In this document: piece after piece, positions 42,904 through 54,324 of the stretch | How positions within the stretch are numbered: position 1 is the first letter of the stretch | How the letters are laid out: each line of letters starts with the position of its first letter | Origin: Yoonia sp. | Lineage (GTDB): Bacteria > Pseudomonadota > Alphaproteobacteria > Rhodobacterales > Rhodobacteraceae | Assembly: GCF_018402175.1 (NCBI RefSeq) | Contig: NZ_JAGYJK010000017.1 | Coordinates: 310,001 to 374,000 of the forward strand | Length of the DNA: 64,000 nt | Reading direction: 5' to 3' | Position numbers and translations under genes: made by a program | Notes under the pieces: generated by a model | The model's database searches: none | The model's input: the letters and a program-made list of their open reading frames with translations, nothing else | Told to the model about the DNA's origin: nothing

Positions 42904-44637
42904 ATGCCTAGCAGCCGTGTCGACAAATCCAGATTGCCCAGCCGCCATGTGACCGAAGGCCCGTCGCGCGCGCCGCACCGGTCCTATTTCTACGCGATGG
43001 GTCTGGACGAACATGAGATTGCCCAGCCTTGGGTCGGCGTCGCCACCTGCTGGAACGAGGCGGCCCCTTGCAATATCACGCTGAACCGACAGGCACAGGC
43101 CGTCAAGGTCGGCGTCAAGAACGCCAAAGGCACGCCACGCGAATTTACCACAATCACCGTCACCGACGGGATCGCCATGGGGCATGAAGGAATGCGGTCT
43201 TCGCTGGCATCCCGCGAAGCCATCGCCGATACGGTCGAACTGACGATGCGCGGCCATTGCTATGACGCGCTGGTCGGTCTTGCAGGCTGCGACAAATCGC
43301 TGCCCGGCATGATGATGGCGATGGTGCGGCTGAACGTGCCGTCGGTGTTCATCTATGGCGGGTCGATCCTGCCGGGTCGGTTGAACGGGCAGGACGTGAC
43401 CGTGCAGGACGTGTTCGAAGCCGTGGGCAAGCATCAGGCAGGCAATATGACCGATGCGGAACTTGAAATCCTTGAACGTGTCGCCTGTCCCTCTGCCGGG
43501 GCCTGTGGCGGGCAATTCACCGCCAACACCATGGCCTGCGTGTCCGAAGCGATTGGTCTGGCGCTGCTCAATTCCTCTGGCGCGCCTGCGCCCTACGAAT
43601 CGCGCGATCAATATGGTGTCGCTTCGGGCGAGGCCGTGATGCACCTGATCGCCAAGAACATCCGCGCCCGCGATATCGTGACCCGCAAATCGCTGGAAAA
43701 TGCCGCGCGCATCGTGGCCTGCACAGGCGGGTCCACCAATGCCGGTCTGCACCTGCCTGCCATCGCGGCAGAGGCGGGGATCGATTTCGATCTGTCCGAT
43801 GTCTGCGAGATTTTCCGCGACACGCCCTATTTCGTCGATCTCAAACCGGGCGGCAAATATGTGGCCAAGGATCTTTACGAAGCAGGCGGCGTGCCTGTCG
43901 TTCTCAAGGAATTGCGCAAGGCCGGTCTGCTCCACGAAGATTGCATGACAGCGACAGGCCGCGTGATCGGTGAAGAGCTCGACATGATCAAAGGTGAGGC
44001 GGACAACCGCGTCATCTATTCCGTCGCCAATCCGATCACGAAAACCGGCGGTGTCGTCGGGCTGAAAGGCAACCTTGCCCCCGAAGGCGCGATTGTGAAG
44101 GTCGCGGGCATGTCCGAGGAAGAACAGCTGTTCACCGGCCCTGCCCGCGTGTTCGAATGCGAAGAAGACGCGTTCGAGGCCGTGAAAGCCCGCCAATATG
44201 AAGAAGGCGAAGTCATCGTTATCCGCAACGAAGGCCCCAGAGGCGGCCCCGGTATGCGCGAAATGCTGTCCACCACCGCCGCTCTGTCGGGCCAAGGCAT
44301 GGGCAAAAAGGTCGCGCTGATCACCGACGGCCGCTTTTCAGGGGCGACACGCGGGTTCTGCGTGGGTCACGTCGGCCCAGAGGCCGCGCAGGGCGGCCCC
44401 ATCGCGCTGTTGAAAGACGGCGATATGATCACGCTGAACGCGCGCACCGGCGAATTGTCGGTGGCGCTGACCGATGAAGAACTCGCCGAACGGCGCAAAA
44501 ACTGGGCCGGCCCGCGCGAAACCATCTATGCCTCGGGTGCCTTGTGGAAATATGCGCAGCTGGTCGGGTCCACCCGTCTGGGCGCGCTGACCCATCCGGG
44601 TGCCAAGGGCGAAAAACACATCTATATGGATCTGTAA
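42904..44637 (+). CDS. ilvD: Dihydroxy-acid dehydratase
   Basis: A 577-residue iron-sulfur enzyme of isoleucine, valine and CoA synthesis, converting 2,3-dihydroxy-3-methyl acids to 2-oxo acids. Cluster cysteines are Cys56 (EAAPCN), Cys129 ([11 protein letters not shown]) and Cys201 (SAGACGGQF). The catalytic C-terminal region includes [19 protein letters not shown]. Length is typical. GGAAAGAGATGTC precedes the ATG. A lipoprotein gene follows after 3 bases. Confidence 0.97.
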   Translation: MPSSRVDKSRLPSRHVTEGPSRAPHRSYFYAMGLDEHEIAQPWVGVATCWNEAAPCNITLNRQAQAVKVGVKNAKGTPREFTTITVTDGIAMGHEGMRSSLASREAIADTVELTMRGHCYDALVGLAGCDKSLPGMMMAMVRLNVPSVFIYGGSILPGRLNGQDVTVQDVFEAVGKHQAGNMTDAELEILERVACPSAGACGGQFTANTMACVSEAIGLALLNSSGAPAPYESRDQYGVASGEAVMHLIAKNIRARDIVTRKSLENAARIVACTGGSTNAGLHLPAIAAEAGIDFDLSDVCEIFRDTPYFVDLKPGGKYVAKDLYEAGGVPVVLKELRKAGLLHEDCMTATGRVIGEELDMIKGEADNRVIYSVANPITKTGGVVGLKGNLAPEGAIVKVAGMSEEEQLFTGPARVFECEEDAFEAVKARQYEEGEVIVIRNEGPRGGPGMREMLSTTAALSGQGMGKKVALITDGRFSGATRGFCVGHVGPEAAQGGPIALLKDGDMITLNARTGELSVALTDEELAERRKNWAGPRETIYASGALWKYAQLVGSTRLGALTHPGAKGEKHIYMDL

Positions 44638-44640
44638 GGC

Positions 44641-45225
44641 ATGTTCAGACGCGCCATCGCCTTGGTCGGGATCGCGGCACTTGCCGCCTGCGATCCTGTC
44701 GGCGTGGCGCAACCTGTGGCGCTACTGACCGGCGATCTGGTGGTCACGCCGCCAGCGGGCTATTGCGCTGATCCGGTGTCCAGCCGCCTGCGCGCCGGTT
44801 TCGCGGTCTTTGCACCCTGTGTCACGCTGGGCACCGATGCGCCGGTGCCGTCCATCATTGGCGTGGCGATTGTGCAGGCGGGGGATACGGGGTCGGCCAT
44901 GGTCACCAGCGGCGAAACCGGCCTGCGCGATTTTCTGACCAGCCCGCAAGGCGCAGGGCTGCTAAGCAAGGGCAGCGGCGCAACGATCAGTGTGATTTCA
45001 TCGCAGACGTCAGGCGGGCGCGTGATCGTCCATTTCCGCGATACGGCTGCCCCCCCGATGGACGGGCTTGGCCCCGACGAATGGCGCGCCTTTACCGATA
45101 TTGGCGGCCGGCTTGTCACGGTGTCGGTGCGCGGGCTGGATGACGCGCCATTGTCGGCGGCGCGTGGTGATGCCTTGCTGGATCAGGTCCTGCGCGGCCT
45201 GTCAGCGCCGCAAGCCACGCCATAG
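44641..45225 (+). CDS. Lipoprotein of unknown function
   Basis: A 194-residue protein with a lipobox LAAC at residues 14-17 (MFRRAIALVGIAALAAC), so lipid attachment at Cys17. The mature part has two further cysteines (GYCADP, APCVTL) that may pair. No recognised family. It follows ilvD by 3 bases and precedes the DUF6478 gene by 28, so it may be expressed with ilvD, though no functional tie is clear. Confidence 0.7.
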   Translation: MFRRAIALVGIAALAACDPVGVAQPVALLTGDLVVTPPAGYCADPVSSRLRAGFAVFAPCVTLGTDAPVPSIIGVAIVQAGDTGSAMVTSGETGLRDFLTSPQGAGLLSKGSGATISVISSQTSGGRVIVHFRDTAAPPMDGLGPDEWRAFTDIGGRLVTVSVRGLDDAPLSAARGDALLDQVLRGLSAPQATP

Positions 45226-45253
45226 ACCGACCGCCGGAAAGGATCACCAAGCG

Positions 45254-46027
45254 ATGCCAATCACGCCACAGGGTTTGCTGGGTCGGCTGTTTCACAAAGG
45301 CGCGCTGGCGCGGTGGCGCACAGCGGCAAGGCGCGCGGGCAAGACAGACCTGATCGCGCTGCGCGCGCAACGCTATCAGGCGCGCCAGTTGAAATCGGCG
45401 TTGCTGGACCTGTGCCATCAAGCCGACGACAGGCTGGCCCTGCCGCTGATCGGACCTGACAGCTTTGCCCGGCCGGTCGGGACGGATTGGGCGTGGCGGC
45501 CAGCGGTCTGGCGGCGGCAGCTGGATACAGCCGGACGCGCACCGGTGCATGACACGACGCGGATCGGGGAAGAAATCGGCATCTTTCACGATTGCCCGCG
45601 ATCACAAATCAGTGTCCGGCAAATCCGGAACATGCGTGATATTGATACGGCACCTTTTGGATTACGCATAGACGTGTTCCATTTTGATGGAAGCTATCTG
45701 TCGCTGGTCCTTGACCTGCCTGCGGCCAGTTGCGCGGGCTTGCGCAAGCAGCATGTCATCGCGCTCACGGCCATGGTCGAGGCGGAACAGCCCATCGGCA
45801 TCTTTGCGCGGCTGAACCTGCGCAATGGTCCCAATACCGAACAGATCCTGCTGCCACTGCCGCAGACCGGCGCGCCATCGACGGTCGCCTTCGATCTTGC
45901 CTATACCCAGCTGAACGAACAGCGGGCAGAGCATATCTGGATCGACCTGATGTTCGACAATCCGGCGATGAACTGCGTCACCCTGCGCGATCTGACCATC
46001 TGCCGCTATCCGCGCGCGCAAGTTTGA
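45254..46027 (+). CDS. DUF6478 family protein
   Basis: A 257-residue soluble protein with a basic N-terminus (KGALARWRTAARRAGKTDL) and a beta-rich body: DWAWRPAVWRRQL, EIGIFHDCPRSQISVRQIRN and FDGSYLSLVLDLP. This fits DUF6478, a family I know mainly from Rhodobacteraceae, without a known role. The start is an ATG with GGA/AAGGA nearby; the longer open frame upstream overlaps the lipoprotein gene. Confidence 0.72.
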   Translation: MPITPQGLLGRLFHKGALARWRTAARRAGKTDLIALRAQRYQARQLKSALLDLCHQADDRLALPLIGPDSFARPVGTDWAWRPAVWRRQLDTAGRAPVHDTTRIGEEIGIFHDCPRSQISVRQIRNMRDIDTAPFGLRIDVFHFDGSYLSLVLDLPAASCAGLRKQHVIALTAMVEAEQPIGIFARLNLRNGPNTEQILLPLPQTGAPSTVAFDLAYTQLNEQRAEHIWIDLMFDNPAMNCVTLRDLTICRYPRAQV

Positions 46028-46037
46028 AAGGTGTTTC

Positions 46038-46403
46038 ATGTCCCATCCGGTTTTGACAGGATCGCAATTACGCGCAGGCATCTGGGAATTCGCCGTTACC
46101 TGCACGGCGACACCCGACCTGATCGCCAGCCATGAAGGACAGGTTTTGCCAGATCTGCGCTGCACCAAAGGGTCAGGGCCAGATCGCTGGCAATGCAGCC
46201 TGCCTGTGCCCGCCGCGATCCTGAACGACGGGTTGCAGACCATCGTGATCCGCAGCGCGGACGGCATCACCATCGGCAGTCTGGCCATCCTGTCGGGCGC
46301 GGCGCTGGCCGATGACATCCGCGCGGAAATCGGCCTTTTGCGCTGCGAACTCGACCTGCTGAAAGCGGCCTTCCGTCAGCAGCATCATCGCAAAACGGAT
46401 TAA
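46038..46403 (+). CDS. Conserved small protein, unknown
   Basis: A 121-residue soluble protein (start MSHPVLTGSQLRAGIWEF; a beta-rich middle; a helical tail LLRCELDLLKAAFRQQHHRKTD). The start has GAAAGG upstream. It lies 10 bases after the DUF6478 gene, and the two probably form a unit. Its C-terminal helix could mediate dimerisation. No family recognised. Confidence 0.65.
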   Translation: MSHPVLTGSQLRAGIWEFAVTCTATPDLIASHEGQVLPDLRCTKGSGPDRWQCSLPVPAAILNDGLQTIVIRSADGITIGSLAILSGAALADDIRAEIGLLRCELDLLKAAFRQQHHRKTD

Positions 46404-46495
46404 GCTGCGTACGTTTTCGCGCTGATGATCCATCTGGCGATGTGACGCCACGTTGGGCGTGACGCGGCGGGCAGCTTTGGCCATTCTTTGCCTAA

Positions 46496-48535
<2,040 letters not shown>

Positions 48536-48578
48536 CGCCACAGAGCCACAGCCAAGCCCGTAGTGCATACCCTTAAAT

Positions 48579-48600
48579 CCGCAGGGGTCTTTGCGGTTTT
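48579..48600 (+). terminator. Terminator after the dienoyl-CoA reductase gene
   Basis: CCGCA and TGCGG form a short stem with an 8-base loop, flanked by AAAT before and TTTT after. It begins 44 bases after the stop. The stem is short, so the call is tentative. Confidence 0.5.
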
Positions 48601-48720
48601 CTGTTTCCAGATTGTCACCAAAGGCGATCTCTTCCCCCATATTGTCAGGCATTTGTCCCATTCCTGCCTGAATTGGGGGGCAGGACTGTCTGAATGGCAC
48701 AAGTAAGTTGGAAGTCGGGA

Positions 48721-49626
48721 ATGGATCGCCTTACGGAAATGGAAGCCTTTGCAACGGTGGTTGACCAGGGTGGCTTTACCGATGCGGCGAAAAAGATGGG
48801 GATTTCCAAATCGGCCGTGTCCAAACATGTGTCCGCGCTAGAGGCGCGACTGGGCGCGCGGCTTTTGAACCGGACCACCCGCCGTGTCAGCCCCACGGAA
48901 ATCGGGCTGGCCTATTACGACCGCGCGCGCCGTGTGCTGAACGATGCGGGCGAAGCCGATGCGCTGGTCACATCCATGCAGACAGCACCTTCGGGGTTGT
49001 TGCGGATCAGCGTGGCCACCGATTTCGGGGTGAATCACCTGTCGCAGGTTCTGGGCGCATTTCTGGGCGCCTATCCCGAAATCACCGTGAACATGGTGCT
49101 GAACAACCGCTATGTGGAACTGATCTCGGAAGGGTTCGACATGGCGGTGCGGATTGGTGAGCTTGAAGACAGCACCTTGCGCGCGCACAAACTGACCGAA
49201 ACCACACGGCGCATGATCGCAAGCCCCGACTATTTCACACAATACGGCCGTCCCAACAAAATCGACGATCTGAACAATCACAAGTTACTGCATTATTCCA
49301 ACCAGGCCAATTCCGCGGTCTGGAAACTGACCGCGCCATCGGGCGAAAGGCGGCAGGTCCGCACGGCCGGCTGGCTGACGGTGAATGACGGGCAATCGCT
49401 GCTGAACGCCTGTATCGGCGGGCTTGGCATCGCCTATCTGCCCAGTTTTTTATATGCCGACGCCATGCGCAAAGGTCTGGTCGCAGAGGCGATCCCTGAC
49501 TTGCCAATTGAAACCCAAGGGATTTACGCCGTGTACCCGCAAGGGCATTTCACGCAGCCCAAAGTCCGTGCTTTCGTCGATTTTCTGTCACGCACATTCG
49601 CCGGGAAGGGCCCCGATCGCTGGTAG
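48721..49626 (+). CDS. LysR-type transcriptional regulator
   Basis: A 301-residue regulator (310 if the ATG at 48694 is used; both have plausible ribosome sites). The N-terminal winged helix-turn-helix (about 1-60) includes MEAFATVVDQGGFTDAAKKMGISKSAVSKHV; the effector-binding domain follows (about 88-290). It belongs to the group resembling CrgA/PecT-like LTTRs of the same length. Target genes are unknown; the upstream dienoyl-CoA reductase runs in the same direction, so the usual divergent arrangement is absent. Confidence 0.92.
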   Translation: MDRLTEMEAFATVVDQGGFTDAAKKMGISKSAVSKHVSALEARLGARLLNRTTRRVSPTEIGLAYYDRARRVLNDAGEADALVTSMQTAPSGLLRISVATDFGVNHLSQVLGAFLGAYPEITVNMVLNNRYVELISEGFDMAVRIGELEDSTLRAHKLTETTRRMIASPDYFTQYGRPNKIDDLNNHKLLHYSNQANSAVWKLTAPSGERRQVRTAGWLTVNDGQSLLNACIGGLGIAYLPSFLYADAMRKGLVAEAIPDLPIETQGIYAVYPQGHFTQPKVRAFVDFLSRTFAGKGPDRW

Positions 49627-49702
49627 CAGCGCCAAGCTTGATGCGATCAACCATCTGTTAATCCGTGTCCCATAAGCTACGCCTGTCGGTCGAGGGGCGC
49701 TT

Positions 49703-50452
49703 ATGGAAAAGTTGATCAAGCTGCTCGCACCCCGCAACCGGCTGGGCGTGGTCATGCGTGTGCTGTTGTTTACGGCCGCGCTGTCCTTGGCCAATATGGT
49801 GTTTGCGGTCACTATCGCGCCGATTCTGCCGGATGTTCCGTTCGTCTATAATATTGCGAGGGCGGTCTTTGTCGCTATGCCGTTGCTATGGTTGCTGTTC
49901 GGGGTGATGCTGTATCAGTCAAAGCTGCAACGCCGGCTGTCATTCATGTCGCGCAAGGATTGGCTGACCGGGATGAACAACAGGCGGACCTTCTTTGACC
50001 TGGCCAGCATGCGAAGCCGACAATGTAAAACAGGCATTTTGTTGATGCTTGATGCGGATCACTTCAAGCAGATCAACGACACTTATGGCCATCAGGCTGG
50101 TGATATATGTTTGAAAGCAATTTCTTACACGCTCTCGCGCAACTTGCGTTTGGGCGATGTCAGCGGTCGTATTGGGGGCGAGGAATTTGCCATCCTTCTG
50201 GCTGATACAAAGCCCGACCACGCCCGCGTGATTGGTGAACGCCTGACCAAACCCATTCCGTTTCGCGTCGGACCTGCGCATCTGACTGTCACGCTATCAA
50301 TCGGCGCGGTCATTACTTCGCCCCAGACGCCATTGGAGGTTTCGCTCAGCCTTGCGGACAAGGCTTTGTATCAAGCCAAATCAGAAGGCCGCGCGCGCGT
50401 GGTATTTGCAGAGCCTGTTTTTGACAGCAGCCAGATTCGGCTGGCTCAGTGA
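49703..50452 (+). CDS. Diguanylate cyclase (GGDEF domain), membrane-anchored
   Basis: A 249-residue protein that makes cyclic di-GMP from two GTP. Two membrane helices (about 19-41 and 50-70) precede a GGDEF domain (about 85-245) with DWLTGMNNRR, LDADHFKQINDTYGH and the active site GGEEF (158-162). The inhibitory I-site RxxD (Arg149-Asp152) is five residues before it, so product feedback is expected. The catalytic signature is intact. Its signal input is unknown because only a short sensory segment separates the helices. Confidence 0.92.
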   Translation: MEKLIKLLAPRNRLGVVMRVLLFTAALSLANMVFAVTIAPILPDVPFVYNIARAVFVAMPLLWLLFGVMLYQSKLQRRLSFMSRKDWLTGMNNRRTFFDLASMRSRQCKTGILLMLDADHFKQINDTYGHQAGDICLKAISYTLSRNLRLGDVSGRIGGEEFAILLADTKPDHARVIGERLTKPIPFRVGPAHLTVTLSIGAVITSPQTPLEVSLSLADKALYQAKSEGRARVVFAEPVFDSSQIRLAQ

Positions 50453-50457
50453 TCGCA

Positions 50458-51381
50458 CTAATCCGTCGATGTGACGATGACTTCGACCCGCCGGTTAGCA
50501 TCGCGTCCCGTTTCCGTCTGATTCGACGCAATCGGCGCAAGATAACCCATACCTTCGGCCGCCAGCTGACGCCTGTTAACGCCGTGCCCGGTGACAAGCC
50601 GGTCCAGAACGGACCGCGCACGGCGCTGTGACAGCGCGATGTTGATGTCCAGCGCACCGGCAGAATCGGTATGGCCGACCAGCGCAACCGACCTATCGGG
50701 ATAGGCGGCAAGATAGGCAGCCAGTTCGGCCAAGGATGCGAATGCGGCGTCGCTTAATTCGGCAGAGCCTATCGTGAAATCCAGATCGTGCAGGATCGCG
50801 TGCCCCACATCATCCAATTGCTGCGCAAGGCTGCCATTGGCCTGCCCGACCGGCGCAGCTGTCGCCGTGGCTAAAGGATGCATATCCAAGCCCGTGGGTG
50901 TGATCCGCGTGATCTGCACAAAACTGGAATCGGCCATCCGGCTGACCACCAGCGTCAGATATTCCCGCCCGTCCGCTGTTGTGCGTTCCGCAGCAAGATA
51001 CCTGAAATCGCCAATATTCACCTGCATTTCCGGTGGCGGCAAGGTCTCGATCGCAAAGCGAAAGTCGAACCCGCCGCAGGCTTCTGTCTGGCATTCGAAC
51101 AGGATCTGAAACCGCCCAGCGCGCAATTGGTCGCGCAACGGGCGCAGCAATGCCAACGTGGTCAAGGACGGCGTCGCAATCCGCCATGCCTGCCGCGTCA
51201 CATGGCCTTCGACCGGCATGGTCGGCACCGCCCCATTGGCCCAGATACCTGTCGGCAGGGCATAGCTGTCCAGACGCGGATCGTCTTGGGCCTGCAACAT
51301 GGCATCAGTCGGAAGCTCCAGCACCTGCGCCTGCGCCGCCATACCCCAAAGCGCCAGCAATCCTGCCGCCAGTCTGATCAT
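50458..51381 (-). CDS. OmpA family protein
   Basis: A 307-residue envelope protein with a signal peptide (MIRLAAGLLALWGMAAQA), a middle domain of unknown fold (about 25-185) and a C-terminal OmpA-like peptidoglycan-binding domain (about 195-305; VALVGHTDSAGALDIN, SQRRARSVLDRL, NRRVEVIV). No beta-barrel is evident, so it is probably periplasmic or membrane-anchored. Its start overlaps the AhpD-like stop by ATGA. Convergent with the diguanylate cyclase gene, 5 bases between stops. Confidence 0.88.
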   Translation of the reverse strand: MIRLAAGLLALWGMAAQAQVLELPTDAMLQAQDDPRLDSYALPTGIWANGAVPTMPVEGHVTRQAWRIATPSLTTLALLRPLRDQLRAGRFQILFECQTEACGGFDFRFAIETLPPPEMQVNIGDFRYLAAERTTADGREYLTLVVSRMADSSFVQITRITPTGLDMHPLATATAAPVGQANGSLAQQLDDVGHAILHDLDFTIGSAELSDAAFASLAELAAYLAAYPDRSVALVGHTDSAGALDINIALSQRRARSVLDRLVTGHGVNRRQLAAEGMGYLAPIASNQTETGRDANRRVEVIVTSTD

Positions 51382-51944
51382 CGGGCCTGCGCGTGATAGG
51401 CGTCGTTCGGGCGCATATCAGTTGCCGAGGCGATCCGGTTGGTCATGTTGAAAAACCCAGCCACGGCGGCGATATCCCAGATGTCACGATCCGAAAACCC
51501 AACCTGCCGCAGCGCGTCACGGTCCTTTTCGGTGATCGTCCCGCTGGCCAGCGTCATGGTTTCGGCAAAGAGCAGCATCGCCGCCTGGCGCGCATCCAGC
51601 GGGGCCACCCGCCAGTTCATCACCAGCATCTCGCCCAAGGCCGGATCGCCAGATAGCTGCCGCACCGCAGCCCCATGCGCCGTCAGGCAGTAATAACATT
51701 TATTGGCCGACGACACCGCGACCGCGATCATTTCGCGTTCCAGCTTGGACAGGCCGGACGGGGCCAGCATCACGTCATTATATAGCGCGGTAAAGGCGTT
51801 CAGCTTGTCGATATCAAAGGCATAGGCGCGCAGGACATTGGGCACGAAACCCAGCTTTTCCTGACAGATGTCAAAGTATTTCTGCGTCGGCTCCGGCAGC
51901 GGATCAACCATCGGCAAATCAAGGGCGGTCGGTTGGTCGGTCAA
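51378..51944 (-). CDS. AhpD-like peroxidase-related enzyme (carboxymuconolactone decarboxylase fold)
   Basis: A 188-residue protein with the alkylhydroperoxidase D redox motif CxxC in SANKCYYCLTAHG plus the conserved Glu and His around it. It matches the uncharacterised peroxidase-related family (LGFVPNVLRAYAF, LSKLEREMIAVAVS, FNMTNRIASATDMRPN). It may reduce peroxides with a thiol partner. The start is a TTG five bases after GGAGAA and overlaps the acetyltransferase stop by 26 bases; the next in-frame ATG (51911) would shorten the N-terminus. Confidence 0.88.
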   Translation of the reverse strand: MTDQPTALDLPMVDPLPEPTQKYFDICQEKLGFVPNVLRAYAFDIDKLNAFTALYNDVMLAPSGLSKLEREMIAVAVSSANKCYYCLTAHGAAVRQLSGDPALGEMLVMNWRVAPLDARQAAMLLFAETMTLASGTITEKDRDALRQVGFSDRDIWDIAAVAGFFNMTNRIASATDMRPNDAYHAQAR

Positions 51945-52674
51945 GGTTCTTCTCCGGCATGATGCGATAATGGTACTGTCCCACAACCGCCATCCCGAGG
52001 GAAGCATAGAGCGTGTTGGCGGCGGTATTCGCATGCGTCGCGACCAAAGTCAGCCAGCGCGCACCCTGCCCCCGCGCCCAGAAGGCGCTGGCGACCATCA
52101 TGTGCCGCGCCAATCCTTGCCTGCGATGCGCCGGCGCGATTTCGACCGCATGCACCATGGCGCAATCCCCGTGGATAGCGGCGAACAGGGTGCCTGCTGG
52201 CCGGTCGCGGAGCCGCCCGAGGATCGTGGTTTTCGGCATCAGCGCACGGTCCATGATGGCAAGCCTGCCTGCGTTGATCCCGCCTGCGGCCCAGATTTCG
52301 ACCTGCGCGGCAAGCGGTGGCCAGACCTCGAAAGTGGTCACAGGGGGCGGGCGCTGGGTGGCGATATGGTCCACGGCGGCGGCATGGATATTGACGGGAT
52401 CCTTGATCAGATAGCCGCGCTGCGCCAGCGCGTCATCCAATGTGCCCTCGCCTGCGCGAATCATGAACAGTGGCGTCTGCCCTGCCGTGCGCATGGTGGT
52501 GGCTGCCAACGTGATATCGTCATCCGTCCACGGCCCCTGCGCCGTAGCGGCACAAACGCGGCTGCTGTTGCTGGCGTCCAGCCGGATCGTCCAAGGCCCG
52601 ATATTGCGCTGCGCCGCAGGCGGCCAGGTGCCTGTGATCACGTGATAGCACTGCTGCGCAGATGGCAGGCTCAT
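51919..52674 (-). CDS. GNAT family N-acetyltransferase
   Basis: A 251-residue protein with a divergent N-terminal half (about 1-110) and a C-terminal GNAT domain (about 115-240). The acetyl-CoA loop is in APAHRRQGLARHMMVASAFWA, followed by NTAANTLYASLGM, typical of motif A and B. The acceptor is unknown. The start overlaps the downstream cinA-like stop by ATGA, so the order is cinA-like, acetyltransferase, AhpD-like, OmpA-like, all coupled. Confidence 0.85.
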   Translation of the reverse strand: MSLPSAQQCYHVITGTWPPAAQRNIGPWTIRLDASNSSRVCAATAQGPWTDDDITLAATTMRTAGQTPLFMIRAGEGTLDDALAQRGYLIKDPVNIHAAAVDHIATQRPPPVTTFEVWPPLAAQVEIWAAGGINAGRLAIMDRALMPKTTILGRLRDRPAGTLFAAIHGDCAMVHAVEIAPAHRRQGLARHMMVASAFWARGQGARWLTLVATHANTAANTLYASLGMAVVGQYHYRIMPEKNLDRPTDRP

Positions 52675-53393
52675 GCGGCGAACAGGTCTTGCAGACGCGC
52701 AAAAGCGGCTTCGACCGCGGCCTGATCCGCGCCCCGGATCACAAGGTTCGCACCGTAAACACCGTTGCGCTGGAACGGATAGGACCCGACCGACAGATCG
52801 GGATGATCGGCGGCAAACGCACCCAAGGGCCCGGCGATATCCCCCTCGCCGCGGATCACCTCGAGCGTGCGGGACAAAAGCGGCGCGCCACCCGTCAGGG
52901 TCGGCAGGACGCTGGCGACCATCGCCTGAAACACCATCGGCACGCCCGCCATCACATGCACATTGCGGATGCTGAACCCCGGTGCGGTGCTGACGGGATT
53001 GTCGATCAACGTGGCACGCGCGGGGATGCGGGCCATGCGCAAACGGGCCTCGTTCAAGTCTTGCCCCGACCGGTCGTAATGCGCCTGCAACAAGGCGCGC
53101 GCATCATCGCGCACGTCAATCGTGTCGCCAAAGGCGGCGGCAATGCAATCGGCGGTGATGTCATCATGCGTCGGCCCGATGCCGCCGCTGGTGAACACAT
53201 GATCATATTCCACCGACAGTGCCTGCACGGCGGCGATGATCGCGGGGGCATGGTCACTGACGATGCGAACTTCGCACAGATCGATCCCGATCTCGGTCAG
53301 CCGCCCCGCCAGATGGTACATGTTGGCATCGCGGGTCCGGCCCGAAAGAATTTCGTCGCCGATCACCAGCATGGCGGCAGTGGGGTTGGGCAT
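52671..53393 (-). CDS. Competence/damage-inducible protein A-like (CinA N-terminal, molybdopterin-binding domain)
   Basis: A 240-residue single-domain protein: the MoCF/molybdopterin-binding fold with VIGDEILSGRTRDANMYHLA, FTSGGIGPTHDD and GVYGANLVI. The C-terminal NMN amidohydrolase (PncC) domain of full CinA is missing, so it corresponds to the CinA short form; related ADP-ribose pyrophosphatase (COG1058) activity has been reported for the family. First gene of a four-gene coupled run on the minus strand; its promoter lies in the 115-base gap shared with map. Confidence 0.88.
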   Translation of the reverse strand: MPNPTAAMLVIGDEILSGRTRDANMYHLAGRLTEIGIDLCEVRIVSDHAPAIIAAVQALSVEYDHVFTSGGIGPTHDDITADCIAAAFGDTIDVRDDARALLQAHYDRSGQDLNEARLRMARIPARATLIDNPVSTAPGFSIRNVHVMAGVPMVFQAMVASVLPTLTGGAPLLSRTLEVIRGEGDIAGPLGAFAADHPDLSVGSYPFQRNGVYGANLVIRGADQAAVEAAFARLQDLFAA

Positions 53394-53508
53394 GTGTCGT
53401 CTCCTGTGAAGTCACCTGCTTATAGATCGTGGCACGCGCTTTGCCATGCCCTAGAACTTTGGCATGACTTCCCATATATCGACCCGCATATGGCAAAGGA
53501 TACGCGAC

Positions 53509-54321
53509 GTGGACACCAACAAAGGCCGCATGACCAAAGACGGCATCCGGATTTACGAACCCGCCGATTTTGACGGCATGGCCAAGGCCGGCGCGCTGGC
53601 GGCGATGATCCTTGACGAGATAGCAGGGCATGTGACCCCCGGCCAGACCACGGGTGAACTGGACCGCCTGATCACCCAGATGGTCAGCGACGCCGGGGCG
53701 ATATCCGCGACCATCGGCTATAAGGGTTATCAGCACGCCAGCTGCATTTCGGTCAATCACGTCGTCTGCCACGGCATCCCCGGCGACAAGGTGTTAAAGG
53801 ACGGCGATATCCTGAACATCGACGTCACCGTCATCGTGGATGGCTGGTATGGCGACACCAGCCGGATGTATGTCGCAGGCAGCGTATCGCGCAAGGCCGA
53901 ACGGCTGATCGACGTGACCCATGCCGCCTTGATGAAAGGGATCGCCGCCGCCAAACCCGGCAATACCTTTGGCGACATCGGCCATGCGATCCAGACCTAT
54001 GCCGAAAGCCACCGCATGTCCGTCGTGCGCGATTTCTGCGGGCATGGGCTGGGCCGCGTGTTCCATGCCCCGCCCAATGTGCTGCATTACGGGCGCGCGG
54101 GCACGGGGGCCGTGCTGGAAGAAGGCATGTTCTTTACCATAGAGCCGATGATCAACCTTGGCCGCCCCGAAACCAAGGTGCTGGCCGATGACTGGACCGC
54201 CGTGACACGCGATAAATCATTGTCGGCGCAGTTCGAACATTCGGTGGGGATCACCGCCGACGGATGCCAGATCTTTACCACATCGCCCAAGGGGCTGTTC
54301 CACCCGACCTATCCCGCCTGA
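53509..54321 (+). CDS. map: Methionine aminopeptidase, type I
   Basis: A 270-residue metalloprotease that removes the N-terminal Met from nascent proteins. Metal ligands lie in NIDVTVIVDGWYGDTS (two Asp), CGHGLGRVFHAPP (His), FFTIEPM (Glu) and SAQFEHSV (Glu). The start is a GTG eight bases after AAAGGA, giving a family-like N-terminus (KGRMTKDGIRIYEPADF); an in-frame ATG at 53530 is the alternative. It is followed 3 bases later by the hydrolase-membrane fusion gene. Confidence 0.95.
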   Translation: MDTNKGRMTKDGIRIYEPADFDGMAKAGALAAMILDEIAGHVTPGQTTGELDRLITQMVSDAGAISATIGYKGYQHASCISVNHVVCHGIPGDKVLKDGDILNIDVTVIVDGWYGDTSRMYVAGSVSRKAERLIDVTHAALMKGIAAAKPGNTFGDIGHAIQTYAESHRMSVVRDFCGHGLGRVFHAPPNVLHYGRAGTGAVLEEGMFFTIEPMINLGRPETKVLADDWTAVTRDKSLSAQFEHSVGITADGCQIFTTSPKGLFHPTYPA

Positions 54322-54324
54322 GCG

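Noticed and set aside
42850-44295. A 481-codon minus-strand frame opposite ilvD
   Set aside because: Antisense shadow; ilvD is complete on the plus strand.
45254-46403. DUF6478 and its neighbour as a toxin-antitoxin or defence pair
   Set aside because: Sizes, order and the absence of nuclease or HTH motifs do not support it.
53440-53466. GCCATGCC ... GGCATG inverted repeat upstream of map
   Set aside because: Short stem over a 10-base loop in front of a gene, too weak for an operator or terminator and without T-run.
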